Below are positions 15,751 through 24,631 of a stretch of 64,000 nt of DNA, one piece after another. The stretch's first letter is position 1. The number at the start of each line of letters is the position of its first letter. The position numbers were made by a program, and so were the translations under genes. The notes beneath the pieces were generated by a model. That model was not told the origin of the DNA. It saw nothing but the letters and a program-made list of their open reading frames with translations, and searched no databases. Source of the DNA: PALSA-1180 sp964624625 (GTDB lineage: Bacteria; Oederibacteriota; Muellerivitia; Muellerivitales; Muellerivitaceae); NCBI GenBank assembly GCA_964624625.1, contig CAZUXW010000007.1, positions 18,499 through 82,498 on the forward strand, in the 5' to 3' direction.

Positions 15751-18549
15751 TTAATGGGCTTCCAGCCAGCTTTTACCCATGCCCACGTCCACCTTCAGTG
15801 GGACCCTTAGTTTCATGGCGTTTTCCATCTCATGGACGATGATTTTTTTCGCCTCCTCCGCCTCCGCCTTGGGGGCCTCGAAGACCAATTCATCATGCAC
15901 CTGCAGGAGCATGGCCGTCTCCATTTTTTTAGCCTGAAGCTTCTCATGGAGGCGGATCATGGCGATCTTGATCAGGTCCGCGGCGGACCCCTGGATGGGA
16001 GTGTTAACGGCCATGTGTTCGGCGTTGATGCGGAGGCCGACATTGGTGGAATGGATTTCCGGAATGAGCCTTTTACGGTCCATGATGGTTGAAACATACC
16101 CTTGCTTCCTGGCCAGTTCCACCATTTCCGTCGTGAATTTCTGGATGCCGGGGTACTTGGCGAAATATTCCTCAATGAACTTTTTGGCTTCCACCATCGT
16201 GACGCCGTTTTCCCTCGCCAGCCTCATGGGGCCCATGCCGTAGATGACGCCGAAGTTGATGGTTTTGGCCTGGTTGCGCTGGGTGGAAGTCACCTGCTCC
16301 ATGGGGACTCCGAAAATAAGGGAGGCCGTGCGGCGGTGGACATCCTCGTCGTTTTTAAAGGTCGCGATCAGGTTCTTGTCCTCGGTGATATGGGCCAGGA
16401 CCCGAAGCTCAATTTGGGAATAGTCGGCGGAAATGAGCAGGTGCTTGGAGTCCTTGGGGACGAAGGCTCCCCGGATCCTGCGGCCAAACTCGGAACGGAT
16501 GGGGATGTTCTGAAGATTCGGGTCGTTCGAGGAGAGGCGTCCCGTGGCCGCCACGGCCTGGCTGTAGGAAGTGTGGATCCGTCCGTCCTTGGGGTGCACC
16601 ATCTCCGGCAGGACGTCCAGGTAGGTGTTTTTGAGCTTGGAAAGCTGGCGGTAATCCAGGACCAGGTCTCCGATGGGGACACCCTTGAGGGATTCCAGCA
16701 CATCCACATCGGTGGCGTAGCCCGTCTTGGTTTTTTTCACGCGGGTTCCTGAAATTTTCTGGACCTGCATCTTCTCAAAAAGAATTTTCCCCAGCTGGAG
16801 GGGGGATCCAATGTTGAATTCCTCGCCCGCCTCCTTGAAAATTTTCTTGGTGAGTTTTTTCAGCTCCTCGCCGGCCTCATCGGACAAACTTTTCAGGAGC
16901 TTCACGTCCACACAGATGCCTTTGCGCTCCATGGCCTCCAGCACCATCACCAGGGGAAGTTCCACCTCCCGATAGGCCCGGTCCAGCCCTTCCTTCTTCA
17001 AGCGAGGAGCGAAGAAGTTGTGCGCCCGGAGGGTAAAGTCCACGTCCTCACAGGCATATTGGGTGATGGCCTCCAAGGGCACCTGGTCCATGGTGATCTG
17101 CTTCTTCCCGCTGCCGATCAGGGCTTCCGTGGGGATCTTGGTGTAGTTAAAGTGTTTCAGCGCGATGGCGTCCAACCCGTGCTGCCGGTAGGAGGAATCC
17201 AACAGGAAGCTTTCCAACATGGTGTCAAAGGCGAAGCCCTCCGGCTGGATGCCGTGGCTCTTGAAGACCGCCCAGTCGTATTTGCTGTTTTGGCCGCCCT
17301 TTTGGATTTTCGGGTTTTCCAGAAAAGGCTTTAATAGTTTGACGACTTTTTCCCCATTAAGTTCCTGGTTCAAGGGAATAAAAACCGCTTCTTTTTCTTT
17401 CCAGCAAAGCGACACTCCCACCAAATCCACCGTTAAAGAATCCAACCCGGTCGTTTCCGTATCCACCGCCACCAGGCCCGCCTTGGCAGCGGCCGCCAAG
17501 GCTTTTTCGATTTCCTCCTCGGTCAAAAGGCTGCGGTACTTGTCCGAGACCCTTTTCACCTTAATCTCGGCCGGCTCCACCGTCTCGGCCTTGTCCTTTT
17601 TAGCGGCTTTGGCCTTCTTTTCTTTCGGGGCCGGTTCGGAAGGGCTGGAAAGGGAAAACTCAACCCCCATCGTTTCGGCGTATTCCTCGATCCGGGACAT
17701 CATGCGGTTGAATTCCAACTCGCGGCAAAGTTCGCGGAGTTCCTCCATGTGGGGCTTCCCCAGAACCATGTCCTTGGGCCTGTCCGGGATGGGCGCGTCG
17801 CATTCAATCGTCACCAATTCCTTGGACAGATCGGCCATCGCCTTGTTTTTGAGGAGGGATTCCTTTAATTTTGGCTTTTGGATCTTCTCCGTGTTCTTAA
17901 AAAGGTTGTCCAGGGTCCCATATTCCTGAATAAGAACGGTGGCGGTCTTCTCCCCAATTCCCGGAACCCCCGGCACATTGTCCGAGGCGTCGCCCATCAG
18001 CGCCAATACGTCGATCACCTGTTCCGGTTTCACCCCAAACTTTTCCAATACATCCTTCTCGTCCGCCATGGACCAATCATTGGGCCATTTGGGCTTGTAC
18101 ATCTGGACCCCGGGGCCGATCAATTGCATGAAATCCTTGTCGCCGGATACGATGACGCTGTCGATCTTCTCTTTTTTCGCCCTCTTCACCATCGTCCCGA
18201 TCAAGTCGTCCGCCTCATAGCCGGGCTTGACGAGGATTGGCAGGTTCAAGGCCTTGACCATTTTGTGGATATAGGGAAACCCCTTCGCCAGGTCATCGGG
18301 CATCTCCTCCCGGTTGGCCTTGTACTCTTTATACATCTTGTGCCGAAAGGTCGGTTCCCGCGAGTCGAAAACCACGGCGAAAAAATCAGGTTTTTGTTTT
18401 CTCAAAATCATCAACAAGGTGTCCATGAACCCGTAGATGGCGGAGGTGTCAAATCCCTTCGAGGTGACCCGGGGATTCTTGATAAAGGCGAAATGGCTCC
18501 GGTAAGCCACCGCGGCGCCATCGAGGAGGAACAGCCTAGGCTTGGGCAT
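15751..18549 (-). CDS. polA: DNA polymerase I
   Basis: A 932-residue three-domain repair and Okazaki-fragment polymerase. Residues 1-290 are the 5'-3' exonuclease (GYEADDLIGTMV, GDKDFMQL, GDASDNVPGV). A Lys/Ala-rich linker (about 305-335) follows. The 3'-5' exonuclease is intact, with Exo I AVDTETTGLD, Exo II NSKYDWAVF and Exo III YACEDVDF, so proofreading should work. The polymerase has motif A SADYSQIELRVLAH, motif B RNQAKTINFGVIYGMG and motif C LLQVHDELVFE. The start is ATG at 18549 with TAGGAG upstream, eight bases after the stop of the RNA ligase-like gene. Confidence 0.98.
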   Translation of the reverse strand: MPKPRLFLLDGAAVAYRSHFAFIKNPRVTSKGFDTSAIYGFMDTLLMILRKQKPDFFAVVFDSREPTFRHKMYKEYKANREEMPDDLAKGFPYIHKMVKALNLPILVKPGYEADDLIGTMVKRAKKEKIDSVIVSGDKDFMQLIGPGVQMYKPKWPNDWSMADEKDVLEKFGVKPEQVIDVLALMGDASDNVPGVPGIGEKTATVLIQEYGTLDNLFKNTEKIQKPKLKESLLKNKAMADLSKELVTIECDAPIPDRPKDMVLGKPHMEELRELCRELEFNRMMSRIEEYAETMGVEFSLSSPSEPAPKEKKAKAAKKDKAETVEPAEIKVKRVSDKYRSLLTEEEIEKALAAAAKAGLVAVDTETTGLDSLTVDLVGVSLCWKEKEAVFIPLNQELNGEKVVKLLKPFLENPKIQKGGQNSKYDWAVFKSHGIQPEGFAFDTMLESFLLDSSYRQHGLDAIALKHFNYTKIPTEALIGSGKKQITMDQVPLEAITQYACEDVDFTLRAHNFFAPRLKKEGLDRAYREVELPLVMVLEAMERKGICVDVKLLKSLSDEAGEELKKLTKKIFKEAGEEFNIGSPLQLGKILFEKMQVQKISGTRVKKTKTGYATDVDVLESLKGVPIGDLVLDYRQLSKLKNTYLDVLPEMVHPKDGRIHTSYSQAVAATGRLSSNDPNLQNIPIRSEFGRRIRGAFVPKDSKHLLISADYSQIELRVLAHITEDKNLIATFKNDEDVHRRTASLIFGVPMEQVTSTQRNQAKTINFGVIYGMGPMRLARENGVTMVEAKKFIEEYFAKYPGIQKFTTEMVELARKQGYVSTIMDRKRLIPEIHSTNVGLRINAEHMAVNTPIQGSAADLIKIAMIRLHEKLQAKKMETAMLLQVHDELVFEAPKAEAEEAKKIIVHEMENAMKLRVPLKVDVGMGKSWLEAH

Positions 18550-18557
18550 GGAAACTC

Positions 18558-19118
18558 CTAAGATTTATTTTTATGTAGCGTCGCGGAAAATACTGTCCGG
18601 AGCCGCCGGGAACAGCCGCCGGCCAACAATTCATACTCATGCGCCTCCAACCGGGTAAACCGGCCCTTCCATCCAATCGGCACGGCCCTCATCACCTTCA
18701 AACTTTTCAAATAACTTTTATCCGATTTGGACATGGCCAAGGTGCAATGCGGGGCCCATCCGTCGCCCGGTAAATAATACGGGGATTGGCCTTCTGCGAG
18801 AAGCCGTATGGACTGGTGGACTTTTTGATGAATCCTTAAAAGCTCCAGGGTCACTACAGGCGCCAAGAAGAGAACCCTTTCATGCGTAAAACTTCCGATG
18901 CTCTCAAAGGAAGCCGGTATCGCCGAAAACTCCCCGGAAATTTTCCTGCACCGGGCCCCAATGGTTCCCATGTCCGCGTCATTGAAAGCCGCGAGAGTTA
19001 CATGGGGATTATCCCTGCCAAGGGGAGTTGAGACCTTGTTTTTTTCCAACTTCCGCCAAATATTCCGTATGGCCTTTTCCGTTGGGGGGTCGAATAAAAG
19101 CTCAATCCCGAAAGGCAT
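18558..19118 (-). CDS. 2H phosphoesterase / RNA 2',3'-cyclic phosphodiesterase-like (ThpR)
   Basis: A 186-residue 2H-family protein with the two signature motifs HVTLAAF near residue 40 and HCTLAMS near 125, plus a domain length close to ThpR/LigT. Members open 2',3'-cyclic phosphates or join tRNA halves in vitro; the physiological substrate is often unclear. I chose the ATG at 19118 because GGGGAG stands six bases upstream, rather than the GTG six bases earlier. The gene precedes polA by eight bases, so they form one transcription unit. Confidence 0.82.
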   Translation of the reverse strand: MPFGIELLFDPPTEKAIRNIWRKLEKNKVSTPLGRDNPHVTLAAFNDADMGTIGARCRKISGEFSAIPASFESIGSFTHERVLFLAPVVTLELLRIHQKVHQSIRLLAEGQSPYYLPGDGWAPHCTLAMSKSDKSYLKSLKVMRAVPIGWKGRFTRLEAHEYELLAGGCSRRLRTVFSATLHKNKS

Positions 19119-19140
19119 TTCCACTCCCCGCCCTCAAAAT

Positions 19141-19178
19141 AAAAAGCCCCTTCACCGTATCCGGAGAAGGGGCTTTTA
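19141..19178. terminator. Bidirectional intrinsic terminator
   Basis: AAAAAGCCCCTTC, a ten-base loop, and GAAGGGGCTTTT form a nine-pair stem with A and T runs at each side. On the minus strand it ends the 94-residue gene at 19244-19528. Confidence 0.88.
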
Positions 19179-19243
19179 CTATAACAACTAAAGAATACCT
19201 TGGGTTCGCCAAAAAACGTTTTTACGTTACCCTTTTAAAAAAA

Positions 19244-19528
19244 CTAGGCTGGAATACCGTATTTTTTCTTGGCTTCGGGAGTCATATTCTCAATGTCCTC
19301 CATCAGCAAACGGGCCCGAATGCCCTTGACCCGGCGAAGTTCGGTGTCCAGCGTCCCCTTCAACCGGCCGCGCAGCATATCGGCCACTTTGCGGGGGGCG
19401 TAAACGTAAATGTCCACTCCGTCATCCTTGTAGCTGGTGTAGTCGTTGCGAATCACGGCCTGCGGGGCGAGCCGCTTGACCTCCGATTCCATCTTCTTCG
19501 CCAATTGCTCCGCTCCAGTTTGTGCCAA
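19244..19528 (-). CDS. Hypothetical 94-residue protein downstream of parB
   Basis: I do not recognise this small soluble protein (94 residues, charged, no signal peptide or membrane helix). It has a predicted helix-strand mix: an N-terminal Lys/Glu helix, a segment YTSYKDDGVDIYVYAPRKVA, then RGRLKGTLDTELRRVKGIRA and a helical tail ending KKYGIPA. The start is TTG at 19528, supported by AAGGAG seven bases upstream. A promoter (19591-19618) overlaps the parB stop codon and a terminator follows, so it may be an independent short transcription unit. A role linked to segregation is only suggested by position. Confidence 0.7.
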   Translation of the reverse strand: MAQTGAEQLAKKMESEVKRLAPQAVIRNDYTSYKDDGVDIYVYAPRKVADMLRGRLKGTLDTELRRVKGIRARLLMEDIENMTPEAKKKYGIPA

Positions 19529-19590
19529 GGTTCTCTCCTTCAGGGTTGATCACGGGAGTCCGGCTCCCGGTAAAACTTGAGCTGTTCGTT

Positions 19591-19618
19591 AATTTAGCAT
19601 ATCCCCTTTTATTGTCAA
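19591..19618 (-). promoter_or_regulatory. Promoter of the 94-residue gene
   Basis: TTGACA (19613-19618) and TAAATT (19591-19596), 16 bases apart on the minus strand; the -35 overlaps the parB stop. A CGGGAG-CCGGA-CTCCCG hairpin at 19552-19568 lies in the leader. Confidence 0.5.
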
Positions 19619-20475
19619 CGAAACCCGGCCTTGCGGAAGAGGTTCAAAATTCGGTCCAGATCATCCAGCGAATAATATTCGAAACAAACCGTTCCCTTTT
19701 GCCGGCCCTTGGGGTTCAGGGTCACTTTGGTTCCCAGCCAATTGCGGAGGTTTTCTTCCAATTTGGCGATGTTGGGGTCCTTCGCCTTGGCGCCGGATTT
19801 TATTTTTTTGGTGGGGCCCTTTTGATCCTGGAGCCACCTTTCCGCGTCCCGAACGGTAAAACCCTGCCGGGTGATCTTGTCGGCCAGCTTCCGCTGCTCG
19901 GCGGGCGTGGGCAGGGCCGCCAAAACCCTGGCATGGCCCGCCGTTAATTGGCCTGAAGCCAGCAGGCCCTTCACTTCGGGCGCCAAGCGGAGCAAGCGCA
20001 TTGCGTTGGCCACCGTGGCCCGGTCCTTACCCACCTTGAGGGCGATCTGCTCTTGGGTCATCTTGAATTCTTCCTGCAGCCGTTGGTAGCCCTCCGCCTC
20101 TTCCAGCGGGGATAGGTCCGCTCTTTGTAAATTCTCGATCAAGGCCAGTTCCAAAGCCTCCACGTCGGAAGCCAAAACCTCCACCGCCGGGACGGTCAAC
20201 ATGCCGAGTTTTTGGGCCGCCCGGTACCGCCGCTCCCCCGCGATGATTTCCCATTGGTCGCCTTTTTTCCTGACTACGATGGGCTGGAGAATTCCCCTCT
20301 CCTTGACCGATTGCACCAGTTCCTGCAGGTCCTCGGCCCGGAATATCTTCCGGGGCTGGAAGGGATTGGGCCTGATTTTCGAGATCGGAATCTGTTGGGC
20401 CGATCCCTTCCTTTCCTCGATTATTTTTTTGGGAATCAGGGCCTCGAGCCCGCGTCCCAGCGCTTTTTTAGCCAT
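19615..20475 (-). CDS. parB: Chromosome partition protein ParB/Spo0J
   Basis: A 286-residue CTPase clamp that loads at parS and works with ParA. It starts with the typical KKALGRGLEALIP, has the ParB/Srx domain with PNPFQPRK and the CTP-binding GERRYRAAQ (near 90) and ALIENLQRADLSPLEEAEGY motifs, then a helix-turn-helix (TQEQIALKVGKDRATVANAMRLLRL) and a C-terminal dimer domain. The start is ATG at 20475, in an ATGGCTAA overlap with the parA stop, with AAGGAG ten bases upstream; the TTG at 20484 is too close to that site. I saw no full parS consensus in the window. Confidence 0.96.
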   Translation of the reverse strand: MAKKALGRGLEALIPKKIIEERKGSAQQIPISKIRPNPFQPRKIFRAEDLQELVQSVKERGILQPIVVRKKGDQWEIIAGERRYRAAQKLGMLTVPAVEVLASDVEALELALIENLQRADLSPLEEAEGYQRLQEEFKMTQEQIALKVGKDRATVANAMRLLRLAPEVKGLLASGQLTAGHARVLAALPTPAEQRKLADKITRQGFTVRDAERWLQDQKGPTKKIKSGAKAKDPNIAKLEENLRNWLGTKVTLNPKGRQKGTVCFEYYSLDDLDRILNLFRKAGFR

Positions 20476-21229
20476 GGGTGACAATCTCCTTGGTGAGGTT
20501 TAAATAGGCCTGGGCCCCGCTGGAGCGGATGTCGTAAAGAATAATCGGCTTCCCAAAGGAAGGCGATTCGGAGAGCTGGACATTCCTCGGGATAACGGTA
20601 TTGTAAACTTTTTCGCCGAAAAATTTCCGAACTTCCTCGGAAACCTGGGCCGCCAGCCTGGTCCTGGAATCGTGCATCGTTAACAGTGCCCCCTCAATCT
20701 CCAACTTGGGGTTCAGGTTTTCCCGGACCCGTTCCACGGTCTCCATCAGGGAGCTCAACCCTTCCAAAGCGTAATATTCGCTTTGGACTGGGATCAATAC
20801 CGAATGGGCGGCCGTGAGGGCGTTCAAAGTGAGGAACCCCAGGGACGGCGGACAATCGATCAAAATATAGTCAAAATCACCCTCGATCGAAGCCAGGGCC
20901 CTTTTAAGCCTTGTTTCCCTTTCCTCCAAGTTGACCAATTCCACCTCGGCCCCGGTCAAGTTGCCGTTGGAGGGAACGCAGAAAAGTTTTTTAAGCTCGG
21001 TGGGACGGATCGCCTCCAAAATATCCGCCTCCCCCATGATCACGTGGTAGATATTGGGTTCGCACTCATGCTTATTGAGCCCGACGCCGCTGGTGGAATT
21101 ACCCTGGGGATCCATATCCACAAGCAGGGTCCTTTTCTCAATGGCCGCCAGGCAGGAAGCCAGGTTCACGGTGGTGGTCGTTTTACCCACGCCCCCCTTT
21201 TGGTTGGTGATGCAGATGATTCTCGCCAT
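20468..21229 (-). CDS. parA: Chromosome partition ATPase ParA/Soj
   Basis: A 253-residue deviant Walker ATPase that binds DNA non-specifically and is stimulated by ParB. The P loop is KGGVGKTTTTVN at residues 11-22, with Walker A' VDMDPQGNSTSG near 40 and Walker B LIDCPPSLGFLT near 120. It is chromosomal Soj type by length. It sits directly after the TPR gene (stop TAA abuts ATG) and overlaps parB by 8 bases, so translation is probably coupled across all three. Confidence 0.97.
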   Translation of the reverse strand: MARIICITNQKGGVGKTTTTVNLASCLAAIEKRTLLVDMDPQGNSTSGVGLNKHECEPNIYHVIMGEADILEAIRPTELKKLFCVPSNGNLTGAEVELVNLEERETRLKRALASIEGDFDYILIDCPPSLGFLTLNALTAAHSVLIPVQSEYYALEGLSSLMETVERVRENLNPKLEIEGALLTMHDSRTRLAAQVSEEVRKFFGEKVYNTVIPRNVQLSESPSFGKPIILYDIRSSGAQAYLNLTKEIVTHG

Positions 21230-22054
21230 TTATTTTTTCGCGCCAGTCGTTTTTTTATTTCGGGGCAAAGAAATCGCCATTTTTCCGCCTTCGATATTTT
21301 CCATGCGCCGTCGGACGTCCATCAGGTTTCGGGAGGCTTTTTCGTAACGGGGATCCAGGTCATGGGCCGCCTGGAATTCCTTGAGGGCCCTATCGTATTT
21401 CTTTTCCTCGCTTAAAACGACCCCTAAATTGTTGTGGGCGACCGCGTTCTCCGAATCAGCCTCGATGGCTTTGCGGAGCTCGGCCTCGGCTTCGGGCCAC
21501 CTTTTCATCTGGATGTAAACCAAACCGAGATTATTATAAATCCAGGCAGAATCGTCCTGAAAAGAGAGGGCTTTCTCGTAATTTTGGATAGCCTTCTCAA
21601 AATCGCCCCTGTCAAAATAAACCGCGCCCAAAATGTTGTAGACGCTGCCGGCGGAAGGGTCCAGTTTCCTGGATTGGAGCGCCGAAACCAAAGCCTGGTC
21701 ATAACGGCCCTTGGATTGGTAAAGCCGGGCTAAGGTCGCGTATGCGGTGGCGTTTTGGGGTTCCAAATTCACCACCCCCTCCAGTTCCTCAATCGCCTGG
21801 TCGGGCCTTTGGGTTTCCTTGTAAAGGCGCCCGAGCAAAAAATGGACCTTGGCGTCGGCGGGCCTCCTGGTTTTGAGCCCCACCAGGATTTTTTCCGCCT
21901 GGCCGAGTTTTCCCTGGTCGTAAACTTTTTGGGCGTCGGAGAAGGAGCCTGGGGCCTCTTGGGGAGAAGGCTGGGACGGGGCGCAGCCGGGACCCATCAA
22001 AAGGGCGAGAAAAAAGCCGGCGGAAAATAGGATGAGGGGGAATCGGGTTGCCAT
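21230..22054 (-). CDS. TPR-repeat lipoprotein
   Basis: A 274-residue lipoprotein with a lipobox (MGPGC, cysteine near residue 24) and about five tetratricopeptide repeats (for example VHFLLGRLYKETQRPDQAIE, ATAYATLARLYQSKGRYDQA, AWIYNNLGLVYIQMKRWPEA, AVAHNNLGVVLSEEKKYDRA). TPRs scaffold protein complexes in the envelope; the partner is unknown. It stands first in an operon with parA and parB. A TATAGT promoter lies nine bases before the ATG with no ribosome binding site, so translation may be leaderless. Confidence 0.88.
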   Translation of the reverse strand: MATRFPLILFSAGFFLALLMGPGCAPSQPSPQEAPGSFSDAQKVYDQGKLGQAEKILVGLKTRRPADAKVHFLLGRLYKETQRPDQAIEELEGVVNLEPQNATAYATLARLYQSKGRYDQALVSALQSRKLDPSAGSVYNILGAVYFDRGDFEKAIQNYEKALSFQDDSAWIYNNLGLVYIQMKRWPEAEAELRKAIEADSENAVAHNNLGVVLSEEKKYDRALKEFQAAHDLDPRYEKASRNLMDVRRRMENIEGGKMAISLPRNKKTTGAKK

Positions 22055-22063
22055 GGGGGCGTC

Positions 22064-22092
22064 ACTATACCACCGTCAATTTACCCGTTCAA
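22064..22092 (-). promoter_or_regulatory. Promoter of TPR-parA-parB operon (possible leaderless mRNA)
   Basis: TTGAAC (22087-22092) and TATAGT (22064-22069) are 17 bases apart on the minus strand. The -10 box is nine bases from the ATG at 22054, so the leader would be only 1-4 bases. Confidence 0.6.
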
Positions 22093-22132
22093 TGCCGGGC
22101 CCGGCTCCACCCCCTCCAGGGATATAGCCTGG

Positions 22133-23164
22133 CTACTTACTTTTTTTACGGCGGGATGCCTTCGCTTTTGTCCGCAAGGCGGTTCCCGGGACTGGCTTCG
22201 TCTGGGCCACGAGGCTTCCCAAGGGCATCGGTTTCAGCGAAAAACAAAACAACCCCAACAGGCTGAACAGGATGACGCCGATGAACAGGAGCAGAAGCGA
22301 ATAAACAAAGGCCTGGTCTTTGGAAAGGGAAACAAGGCCAAAAAGGACCCCCAGGGCCGTTTCGCGGGTTCCCATACCAAGGAACGTGACCAGGGAAACG
22401 ATATTGACCACCGAGATACAAAAGGAAAGGTAAAAAATATCAATCTGAATCGGAATGGCCAAGGCGATTAGGTAGCTGCCCCAAAAGAAAATAACGTAGG
22501 AGACCAGGGAAAGGATGATGGGAACAAGGATCGAAGGCCTGTAAAAAGCCTCCATGCCCTCGTGAAAATCCTCGAAAAGCCTGTCGGTTTTTTCCCGGTG
22601 CTCCTGTTTCATGACACGCTGGAAGGCCGCCTTCAGGAATCCGCCGCCGATTTTCTTGTTGAAGGCCAAAAGGGTGATCACCAGCAAAAGGGCGAAGAAC
22701 CACTTGACCGCCAATACCATTTTTTGAGTGGTTGGATCCAGAGGCATGGGGTTCATCATGATTCCCACCCCTCCCAAAAAAAGGAGAAGGTAGAGGTCAA
22801 AGACCCGGTCCACCAGGACGCTGGCCATGCTTTTACCCGTGGTAAATTTCAGGTCCTTATTGAGGTAAAAAACCTTGGCGAAATCACCGGCCCGGCCCGG
22901 GGTAAGATTGCCGAGATAGAGGGTCGCCATGTAAATCAGGAAGCAATTCCAGATCGAGTAGGAGGCGCCCTGCATCCTTATCAGGAAACTCCAGCGGACG
23001 GCTTTGAGGTACACCATGACCACATAAGTCAAAAGCGCGAGAAGCAGCAGCCGCCAATCCGAATGCCGCAGCATCTCCACCGTATCGTGAAGGCTGATTT
23101 TCCACAGGCGGATGATCAGAGCGAACAAAAGGATCCCGATAACGATCGGAAGATACCGTTTCAT
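22133..23164 (-). CDS. Lysylphosphatidylglycerol synthase-like membrane protein (YbhN/UPF0104)
   Basis: A 343-residue inner-membrane protein with about eight helices and the family hallmark segment LGNLTPGRAGDFAKVFYL near residue 80 plus GMGTRETALGVLFG near 255. It lacks the cytosolic aminoacyltransferase domain of MprF, so it is a membrane-only member, which elsewhere are proposed lipid flippases. It follows a B12 radical SAM and a GT2 transferase in the same orientation, suggesting a role in moving the lipid that these enzymes modify. Confidence 0.82.
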   Translation of the reverse strand: MKRYLPIVIGILLFALIIRLWKISLHDTVEMLRHSDWRLLLLALLTYVVMVYLKAVRWSFLIRMQGASYSIWNCFLIYMATLYLGNLTPGRAGDFAKVFYLNKDLKFTTGKSMASVLVDRVFDLYLLLFLGGVGIMMNPMPLDPTTQKMVLAVKWFFALLLVITLLAFNKKIGGGFLKAAFQRVMKQEHREKTDRLFEDFHEGMEAFYRPSILVPIILSLVSYVIFFWGSYLIALAIPIQIDIFYLSFCISVVNIVSLVTFLGMGTRETALGVLFGLVSLSKDQAFVYSLLLLFIGVILFSLLGLFCFSLKPMPLGSLVAQTKPVPGTALRTKAKASRRKKSK

Positions 23165-23211
23165 GAAGGAGGTGTTTCCTTAATCGGTGGAATGGTGCGG
23201 AACCGGAATGA

Positions 23212-24630
23212 TTATATCCGAAGCATCTTGAGTCCAACGCGCGCTTTGCGGAAAAAATCCACCGGGGAATGGGTGGCAGCCATGTTTTTCATGACCATTT
23301 TAGGCCGCAAATAAAAGGACTTGTAGGCGTATTTCAACAGCTCGATGAGCTCTTCCCGGTTCATGTGCTCTTCCCAAAGCCGGGGCTTGAAGTCCGGAGT
23401 GGGGTTTTTGGCGAACTCCGCCCAATAATCGTGGTCAAAGCGGCCGTCCTCAAGGGCTTTGTAATAAATGGCGGTCGCGGGAAAGGGGGTGAGCACGGAA
23501 AAGTGGACATAGTCGGGGTCCAATTCCTTCGCGAACTCAATGGTGTTGAGGGCCATTTCCCTGGTCTCGGTGGGATTGCCGATCATGAAATAGGCCAGGG
23601 TTTTCATTCCATGATCCCTGGTCGCCTTGAACATTTTACGGACATGGTCCAAGTCCAGGTCCTTGAGCAGGATCTCCAGCACGTCCGCATTGCCTGACTC
23701 GACGCCGTAATGGATCCGGTCGCAGCCCGCGCTGGCTAATTCCTTTAGCATTTCCTCATCCATCCGGTCCGCCCTGGCGCGGATATCAAAAGCGATCTCC
23801 AGCTTCCGTTTTTTAATCTCGCCGCAAATATCAAACACCCTTTTGCGGTTCACGTTAAAGGTGTCGTCATAAATGAAAAATTCCCTGATACCCATTTTCA
23901 CGCAGGCTTCCATTTCATTGACCACCGCCATGGCCGAGTGGCTCCTGAATCTCCGGCCCATGGTGGGCCGGTCGCAAAAAAGGCATCGGTAGGGGCAGCC
24001 GCGGCTGGTGAACATGGTGGTGATGGGGTTGTGCTTGGCGAGGATCGAATAGTACTTGTTGATGGGAGTCAATTCGCGGGCCGGGTAAGGGAGGCCATCC
24101 AAGTCCTCCACGGGAGGGGCCGGTGGATTGTCCTTTATCTGGCCCGTGGCCGCGTCCCGGTAAGCCAAACCAAAAACCTTATCGTAAGGCATGCCCCCTT
24201 CCAAGGCGGATAATAATTGGCTGAAAGCCAATTCACCCTCGCCCTTGATGGCGAAATCCACCTCCGGCATGGCCAGGGTTTCCCTGGCGAAAATATGGAC
24301 ATGGGGTCCGCCCATGACGACTTTGCATTTGGGATTCGCCCTTTTGGCGGCTTGGGCCACCATCCGCGCGTCGATGATGGTAAAGGTCAGGGCTTGTATC
24401 CCGACCACGTCGGGTTGGATCTCTTTGATCCGGTCTTCCATTTCGTCGTGGGAAATTTCCTCGACCTGGCAGTCCAAAACCAAAATCTCATGGGAAGTCT
24501 TGGCTTTCGCGTAGCCCGCCACGTACAAAAGCCCGAGGGGCGGGTTATATCCCCTCTCCTCATCCACCACCGAGGGAATATTGGTGGTTATCATGTGGTC
24601 CGAGGGGGGATTGATCAATAAAACTTTCAT
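23212..24630 (-). CDS. B12-binding radical SAM protein
   Basis: A 472-residue enzyme with an N-terminal cobalamin-binding Rossmann domain (residues 1-140, LLINPPSDH at the start and MGGPHVHIFA near 107) and a central radical SAM barrel whose 4Fe-4S ligands are CPYRCLFC near 211. The C-terminal helical region is ~120 residues. Such proteins methylate or rearrange unactivated carbons, commonly in lipid, hopanoid or tetrapyrrole pathways; the family is broad and the substrate cannot be read from sequence. The start is ATG at 24630, one base after the GT2 stop. Confidence 0.88.
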   Translation of the reverse strand: MKVLLINPPSDHMITTNIPSVVDEERGYNPPLGLLYVAGYAKAKTSHEILVLDCQVEEISHDEMEDRIKEIQPDVVGIQALTFTIIDARMVAQAAKRANPKCKVVMGGPHVHIFARETLAMPEVDFAIKGEGELAFSQLLSALEGGMPYDKVFGLAYRDAATGQIKDNPPAPPVEDLDGLPYPARELTPINKYYSILAKHNPITTMFTSRGCPYRCLFCDRPTMGRRFRSHSAMAVVNEMEACVKMGIREFFIYDDTFNVNRKRVFDICGEIKKRKLEIAFDIRARADRMDEEMLKELASAGCDRIHYGVESGNADVLEILLKDLDLDHVRKMFKATRDHGMKTLAYFMIGNPTETREMALNTIEFAKELDPDYVHFSVLTPFPATAIYYKALEDGRFDHDYWAEFAKNPTPDFKPRLWEEHMNREELIELLKYAYKSFYLRPKMVMKNMAATHSPVDFFRKARVGLKMLRI

Positions 24631-24631
24631 G

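Noticed and set aside
19615..22054. parS sites or an origin near parAB
   Set aside because: No copy of the TGTTTCACGTGAAACA-type palindrome and no DnaA-box cluster was found by reading; none claimed.
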